A stretch of DNA of 64,000 nucleotides from Variovorax sp. PAMC28562 (GTDB taxonomy: Bacteria > Pseudomonadota > Gammaproteobacteria > Burkholderiales > Burkholderiaceae_C), in contig NZ_CP060296.1 in the NCBI RefSeq assembly GCF_014303735.1, positions 3,307,501 to 3,371,500 on the forward strand, written 5' to 3'. This document shows, piece after piece, positions 58,625 through 64,000 of this stretch. The notes beneath the pieces were generated by a model. The model was not told the DNA's origin. It searched no databases and worked only from the letters and a program-made list of their open reading frames with translations. A program made the position numbers and the translations under genes. Numbering within the stretch: position 1 is the first letter of the stretch; each line of letters begins with the position of its first letter.

Positions 58625-59454
58625 CAGGGTGTCGTCGATGGCTGGCCGGAGGCACGCTCGATTGGCGCCGTAGGAACGAGTACCTGCGCTTCAGCAGGTA
58701 TCGGAGCGCCCGACACAGGAGCCGCCAAGAAAGGGGTCGCGGGCAACGAGCGTGATGCGCGAACGGACATTGCTGTCGGCTCGCTGGGCGGTGCCAGTTG
58801 AATCCGCGGCAAGCGGTCGCCCACCGGCACCGGCACGGGCGCGAACTTTTGAGCCGACACGGGCTTGGCAGGTATCGCTGCACCGCGAGCTGGCTTGACC
58901 GCCGCTTTTTCGGCAAGCTCACGCTTTTGCTCGTCGCTCAGTGCTTGGTAGGCCTCCCACTTCGCTTTGCGCTCGTCCGCCGGGATCTGCTTGACCTCGG
59001 CGAAATTCAACCGTGCCTGCACCCGTTGCTGCTGGCTCAACGTGGCCCAACCGGACATGCGGCTGTGCATGACGGTTTGCTCTTCGGGCGTCATCTTCGG
59101 GTAGTTACGGGTAATCGCCAGCCACTTACGCTTATGTCCGAGCGACAGCCTGTCCCAGTGCTCGGCCAGAGGTTGCAGCGCCAGTTGCTGTGACAGGTTC
59201 AGCTCGCTCCACAGGGGCTTGGTAACCACCGCCGTCTTGGGTGCGATAGCAGCCCCCGAGGCCGGGGCACCAGCCTTGGCCCCCTTGGCGTCGAGCGGCA
59301 ACTGGGCACTTACACTGGACGCTGCAGAAATCGCTATTGCGGCCGCGGCCATCCGCAGCAGCAAGCCGGCCCGGGCGACCACGATCCGCCGCGACGGGCG
59401 GGTGGTGAGCGCCAAAGCGCAAAAATCAAAACTGAACGCAGAGCGGGGCGGCAT
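58624..59454 (-). CDS. DUF3106 protein, exported
   Basis: A 276-residue protein with a signal-like hydrophobic segment (about residues 24-50, MAAAAIAISAASSVSAQ). The DUF3106 core has LWSELNLSQQLALQPLAEHW, KWLAITRNYPKMTPEEQ and repeated helix segments (WATLSQQQRVQARLNFAEV, ALSDEQKRELAEKAA), followed by a proline/alanine-rich tail. This resembles metal- or stress-sensing periplasmic helix proteins, but the function is unknown. An internal ATG near residue 35 is a possible start. Between DUF3619 and RDD genes. Confidence 0.82.
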   Translation of the reverse strand: MPPRSAFSFDFCALALTTRPSRRIVVARAGLLLRMAAAAIAISAASSVSAQLPLDAKGAKAGAPASGAAIAPKTAVVTKPLWSELNLSQQLALQPLAEHWDRLSLGHKRKWLAITRNYPKMTPEEQTVMHSRMSGWATLSQQQRVQARLNFAEVKQIPADERKAKWEAYQALSDEQKRELAEKAAVKPARGAAIPAKPVSAQKFAPVPVPVGDRLPRIQLAPPSEPTAMSVRASRSLPATPFLAAPVSGAPIPAEAQVLVPTAPIERASGQPSTTP

Positions 59455-59463
59455 TCGAAAGGA

Positions 59464-59904
59464 TCAACGGGCGGTGGCGTCGTCAGTTTTCAAGAACTGT
59501 GCAAAACCGGGGTCGGTGTAGGCAGCGGGCGGCAAATCGCCGGTGAGCAAGGCCGAATCAACTTCGGCAAGGTCGTTGGCGCGGTCGTCGTCCTGCATCA
59601 CGCTAATCGTGATGAGGCCGGCAGCCAAAGCGATGAGCGGAACCACCGAGCCGATCCGGGTCCACCAACGCCCGCCGAGGCCCAGTGTGGCGGAGCGGCC
59701 GTTCGAAACCACCACTGGCGCTGCGTGCAATTGCGGTGCCAGCTTGCGCCGACCGACTGCCTGCTGACGCGCGACACGCAGACGCTCGCCGATGTCGTGC
59801 GGCAGCTGCTCGCTGCCCAAAGCCAGGCGCGACGCCACGCGACGGCCGAACTGGGCTTCGAGGGCGTCCAAAGACGTGGAGAACGATTGAGTCGATATGG
59901 TCAT
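59464..59904 (-). CDS. DUF3619 protein, possible anti-sigma factor
   Basis: A 146-residue protein with one transmembrane helix (about residues 85-103, SVVPLIALAAGLITISVM). The N-terminal cytoplasmic half SLDALEAQFGRRVASRLAL and LPHDIGERLRVARQQAV is the DUF3619 core; the C-terminal 40 residues would be periplasmic. It overlaps the sigma gene by four bases, the place where ECF anti-sigma factors are coded, so that role is inferred, without a known anti-sigma domain. Confidence 0.82.
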   Translation of the reverse strand: MTISTQSFSTSLDALEAQFGRRVASRLALGSEQLPHDIGERLRVARQQAVGRRKLAPQLHAAPVVVSNGRSATLGLGGRWWTRIGSVVPLIALAAGLITISVMQDDDRANDLAEVDSALLTGDLPPAAYTDPGFAQFLKTDDATAR

Positions 59905-60467
59905 AGCGAAATTCCCTTGGCCGTCAGCGCTTTGCTCAGTGCATGGACGGCGCGCGAACAGTGAGTTTTGACGCTGCCTTCCGAGCAGCCCATTGCTGCA
60001 GCTGTTTCAGCAACGTCCATTTCTTCCCAGTAACGCATCAGAAAGGCCTCGCGTTGACGGCCGGGCAGCTTGGCGATCTCTTCTTCGATGTCATGGAACA
60101 CCTGGGCGCGCCGCGTTGTGTCTTCGGCGCTCTCGGTTTCTCTCGAGTCGGTGGGCGACACGAAGTTCTCGAGCAGGTCGAATTCTCCGTCGTCGTCGGG
60201 GGCCTCGAAGTCGCTGAGGTTGGAAAAAAGCGCGCGGCGGGTCTTTTGGCGGCGGAACCAGTCGAGCGTGCAGTTCGACAGGATGCGCTGGAACAGCATC
60301 GGGAGTTCGTTTGGCGGCTTGTCCCCATAGTGCTCAGCCAGCTTCATCATGCTGTCCTGCACGATGTCGAGCGCCGCTTCCTCGTCACGAACGTGATAGA
60401 TCGAGCGTTTGAAAGCGCGGCGTTCAACACCTTTGAGGAAATCGGAAAGTTCTTTTTCGGTAGCCAA
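59901..60467 (-). CDS. ECF-type RNA polymerase sigma factor
   Basis: A 188-residue group IV sigma factor. Region 2: FKRSIYHVRDEEAALDIVQD and SMMKLAEHY; region 4: LPGRQREAFLMRYWEEMDVA and ETAAAMGCSEGSVKTHCSRA. An acidic linker (DFEAPDDDGEFDLLENF) separates them. It heads a minus-strand operon with DUF3619, DUF3106 and RDD genes. Known Burkholderiales homologues are annotated RpoE-like; targets unknown. Divergent from ilvB by 250 bases. Confidence 0.92.
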   Translation of the reverse strand: MATEKELSDFLKGVERRAFKRSIYHVRDEEAALDIVQDSMMKLAEHYGDKPPNELPMLFQRILSNCTLDWFRRQKTRRALFSNLSDFEAPDDDGEFDLLENFVSPTDSRETESAEDTTRRAQVFHDIEEEIAKLPGRQREAFLMRYWEEMDVAETAAAMGCSEGSVKTHCSRAVHALSKALTAKGISL

Positions 60468-60717
60468 GCGGGAGTCCGGCGCGATGTGCGCCTCGTGGAA
60501 TGTCTGTCTCTGTTCGGGATGTGTTTTAACCGCCGCGGATTATGCATCCGGGTGCGATGTCATAATCCGGTCTGCAAGTCAAAAGGCAAACGGGTCATTG
60601 TCCGGCGGAGCATCAATCCGCTCATGGCACTTGGCCTCAAGTCCTGGCGCGGCCCCACAAGGGTTGGCAAGGGGCACCCAAGGTTTTTCGTTCCCGAAAA
60701 AACTCCAAAGGTTCATC

Positions 60718-62502
60718 ATGGAAATCTTGAAAGCGGAACTCGCTTCCGCATCAGCCGCATCCTCCGGGATGGGCAATCAATCCCAAGAGCTCATGGGCGC
60801 AGAAGTGCTCATCAAGTCGCTGCAGGCCGAAGGTGTCAAGTACATCTGGGGCTACCCCGGCGGTGCGGTGCTGTACATCTACGACGCGCTCTACAAGCAA
60901 GACACCATGCAGCACGTGCTCGTGCGCCACGAGCAGGCGGCGGTGCACGCAGCGGATGGCTATGCGCGCGCGACGGGTGAAGTCGGCGTGGCGTTGGTTA
61001 CTTCGGGCCCGGGGCTGACAAATGCGGTCACGGGCATTGCAACGGCGTACATGGACTCGATCCCGATGGTGATCATCTCGGGTCAGGTGCCGACCGCAGC
61101 CATTGGGCTCGACGCATTCCAGGAATGCGACACCGTCGGCATTACGCGGCCCATCGTCAAGCACAACTTTCTCGTCAAGGATCCGAAGGATCTTGCGATG
61201 ACGATCAAGAAGGCATTCCACATCGCGCGCACCGGCCGGCCCGGGCCGGTGGTGGTCGACGTGCCGAAAGACGTCTCTTTCAAAAAGGTGCCCTACACCG
61301 GCCATCCCGACAAGGTCGAGATGCGCTCGTACAACCCTGTGCGCAAAGGCCACGGTGGACAAATCCGCAAGGCTCTGCAATTGCTGTTGACGGCGAAACG
61401 CCCTTACATCTACACGGGAGGCGGAGTGCTGTTGAGCAACGCCACCAACGAGTTGCGCACGCTGGTCGACATGCTCGGCTATCCGGTCACCAACACGCTG
61501 ATGGGCCTGGGCGCGTATCCGGCAAGCGACCGCAAGTTCCTCGGCATGCTGGGCATGCACGGCACGATCGAAGCCAACAACGCGATGCAGAACTGCGACG
61601 TGCTGCTGGCCGTCGGCGCACGCTTCGACGACCGCGTGATCGGTAACCCGAAACACTTCGCGCAGAACGAACGCAAGATCATTCACATCGACATCGACCC
61701 GTCGAGCATTTCGAAGCGCGTGAAGGTCGACATCCCGATCGTCGGCGATGTGAAGGACGTGCTCACCGAGCTGATCACGATGATCAAGGAATCGTCTACC
61801 AAACCGGACGCAGGCGCTTTGTCGGATTGGTGGAAGACGATCGAGATCTGGCGGGGCAAGGATTGCTTGAAGTACGACCACGGCAACGGTGACGTGATCA
61901 AGCCGCAGTACGTGGTCGAGACGCTCTGGAACATGACGAAAGACGCGGATTGCTACATCACGTCCGACGTCGGTCAGCACCAGATGTGGGCCGCGCAGTA
62001 CTATCGCTTCGATGAGCCGCGGCGCTGGATCAATTCCGGTGGTTTGGGCACCATGGGCGTCGGAATTCCGTATGCGATGGGCATCAAGCTCGCCAAGCCG
62101 CAGGCCGAAGTGTTCACCATCACCGGCGAAGGCTCGGTCCAGATGTGCATCCAGGAGTTGTCGACGTGCCTGCAGTACAACACGCCGATCAAGATCTGTT
62201 CGCTTAACAACCGCTATCTCGGCATGGTGCGCCAGTGGCAAGAGATCGAGTATTCGGGTCGCTACAGCCACAGCTACATGGATGCGTTGCCCGACTTCGT
62301 GAAGCTGGCCGAGGCCTATGGGCATGTCGGGATGCTGATCGAACGGCCGCAAGACGTGGAGCCCGCGCTGCGCGAAGCACGTAAGCTCAAGGACCGTACC
62401 GTGTTCATGGACTTCCGCACCGACCCCACCGAAAACGTGTTTCCGATGGTCAAGGCCGGCTCGGGCATCACTGAAATGCTGTTGGGTTCCGAAGATCTTT
62501 GA
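60718..62502 (+). CDS. ilvB: Acetolactate synthase, large subunit
   Basis: A 594-residue thiamine-diphosphate enzyme, the catalytic subunit of acetohydroxyacid synthase. The catalytic glutamate is E72 (RHEQAAVHAADGYAR), GEGS (470-473) begins the ThDP-Mg motif, and the FAD-binding middle domain has IYTGGGVLLSNA and GLGAYP. The ATG at 60718 has AAAGG upstream; a frame from 60409 is a shadow. It catalyses the first common step of valine and isoleucine synthesis, with IlvH and IlvC downstream. Confidence 0.96.
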   Translation: MEILKAELASASAASSGMGNQSQELMGAEVLIKSLQAEGVKYIWGYPGGAVLYIYDALYKQDTMQHVLVRHEQAAVHAADGYARATGEVGVALVTSGPGLTNAVTGIATAYMDSIPMVIISGQVPTAAIGLDAFQECDTVGITRPIVKHNFLVKDPKDLAMTIKKAFHIARTGRPGPVVVDVPKDVSFKKVPYTGHPDKVEMRSYNPVRKGHGGQIRKALQLLLTAKRPYIYTGGGVLLSNATNELRTLVDMLGYPVTNTLMGLGAYPASDRKFLGMLGMHGTIEANNAMQNCDVLLAVGARFDDRVIGNPKHFAQNERKIIHIDIDPSSISKRVKVDIPIVGDVKDVLTELITMIKESSTKPDAGALSDWWKTIEIWRGKDCLKYDHGNGDVIKPQYVVETLWNMTKDADCYITSDVGQHQMWAAQYYRFDEPRRWINSGGLGTMGVGIPYAMGIKLAKPQAEVFTITGEGSVQMCIQELSTCLQYNTPIKICSLNNRYLGMVRQWQEIEYSGRYSHSYMDALPDFVKLAEAYGHVGMLIERPQDVEPALREARKLKDRTVFMDFRTDPTENVFPMVKAGSGITEMLLGSEDL

Positions 62503-62607
62503 TCGTCGGAATGTTCTCTTAACTTTTCTCGAGACGAATCTATTGGCTGCCAAGCCGCGTGGTTACCGCTGCGCGGGGAGGGCACCGAAATGAGGAGTCT
62601 TTCGCTT

Positions 62608-63099
62608 ATGAAACACATCATTGCCGTGCTGCTCGAAAACGAGCCCGGCGCACTTTCCCGGGTGGTGGGCCTGTTCTCGGCCCGCGGCTACAACATCGAA
62701 TCGCTGACGGTCGCGCCGACCGAAGACGCCAGCCTCTCGCGAATGACCATCGTCACCGCAGGCTCCGACGACGTCATCGAGCAGATTACCAAGCACCTGA
62801 ACCGGCTCATCGAAGTCGTCAAAGTGGTCGACCTGACCGAAGGCTCGTACACCGAGCGCGAATTGATGATGGTCAAAGTCCGCGCGGTCGGCAAGGAACG
62901 CGAAGAGATGATGCGAATGGCCGAGATTTTTCGCGGCCGCATCATCGACGTCACCGACAAGAGCTACACGATCGAACTGACCGGCGACCATTCGAAAAAC
63001 GACGCGTTTCTCGAAGCGCTGGACCGCAGCGCCATTCTCGAAACCGTGCGAACCGGCGCCAGCGGCATCGGTCGCGGCGAGCGCATCCTGCGCGTCTAA
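62608..63099 (+). CDS. ilvH: Acetolactate synthase, small regulatory subunit
   Basis: A 163-residue regulatory subunit with the ACT domain MKHIIAVLLENEPGALSRVV and GYNIESLTVAPTEDASLSRM, then the C-terminal domain EIFRGRIIDVTDKSYTIELTG. It confers valine feedback inhibition on IlvB. ATG at 62608 is preceded by GAGGAG with good spacing; a longer frame from 62590 is not needed. It is 105 bases behind ilvB. Confidence 0.95.
   Translation: MKHIIAVLLENEPGALSRVVGLFSARGYNIESLTVAPTEDASLSRMTIVTAGSDDVIEQITKHLNRLIEVVKVVDLTEGSYTERELMMVKVRAVGKEREEMMRMAEIFRGRIIDVTDKSYTIELTGDHSKNDAFLEALDRSAILETVRTGASGIGRGERILRV

Positions 63100-64000
<901 letters not shown>

Noticed and set aside
60683..60702. AT-rich hairpin before ilvB as an attenuator
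   Set aside because: TTTTTCG/CGAAAAA pairs, but no leader peptide rich in branched-chain codons and no T-tract follow; too weak to call.

Overview
The window looks like a chromosomal segment from a GC-rich betaproteobacterium of the Comamonadaceae (Burkholderiales), with Variovorax or Ramlibacter as the most likely neighbours. This is inferred from the rRNA 3' region, from gene neighbourhoods (trxA-rho, dnaX-ebfC-recR, ppk1-sixA/ppx-pstSCAB-phoUBR, rpoE-like sigma-DUF3619-DUF3106) and from protein style; no database was searched. I see no prophage, IS element, integron or CRISPR array. The region is core-like, with one clearly decayed gene.

Layout. 1-2490: 3' part of a 23S rRNA, then 5S rRNA and a terminator. 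3054-3130: tRNA-Pro(TGG) on the minus strand. 3185-5502: a GSH transferase, a decayed thioredoxin-reductase-like pseudogene and a hemolysin-III membrane protein. 5496-18809: a phosphate island with a small unknown gene behind a perfect Pho box, then ppk2, an OlsB-like acyltransferase, ppk1, sixA, ppx and pstSCAB-phoU-phoB-phoR. Good Pho-box candidates precede the small gene, ppk2, ppk1 and pstS, and another lies far away at 49600 before an unknown gene. 18801-22296: MATE exporter, a membrane glycosyltransferase-like protein and rpmE2. 22418-25312: oxidoreductase, rho, trxA. 25482-32556: AddB/AddA-like helicase-nuclease pair and a YhiN-like flavoprotein. 32597-35694: SRP RNA, dnaX (with an A9 slippery run), ebfC, recR. 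35830-38593: a NitT/TauT-type ABC transporter. 38597-42294: mltD-like transglycosylase, gloB, a methyltransferase, rnhA. 42494-45707: moeA-mobA-moaA molybdenum cofactor operon. 45734-50245: aldehyde dehydrogenase, exported peroxiredoxin, phospholipase-D lipoprotein, unknown gene. 50309-53598: H+-pyrophosphatase fused to an OmpA-like domain, divergent from soluble pyrophosphatase. 53627-58624: FHA protein, GNAT protein, EamA permease, glnB, LOG protein, dgkA, RDD protein. 58624-60467: DUF3106, DUF3619 and an ECF sigma factor. 60718-64000: ilvB, ilvH and the start of ilvC.

How the genes work together. Phosphate is sensed and imported by PstSCAB/PhoU/PhoBR. PPK1, PPK2 and PPX make, use and degrade polyphosphate. 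The OlsB-like enzyme could make phosphorus-free ornithine lipid in phosphate starvation. HppA and Ppa recycle pyrophosphate further downstream. The most notable observations are the set of Pho boxes including two in front of unknown genes, the A9 run in dnaX placed so that either frame change ends translation within four codons, and the HppA-OmpA fusion.
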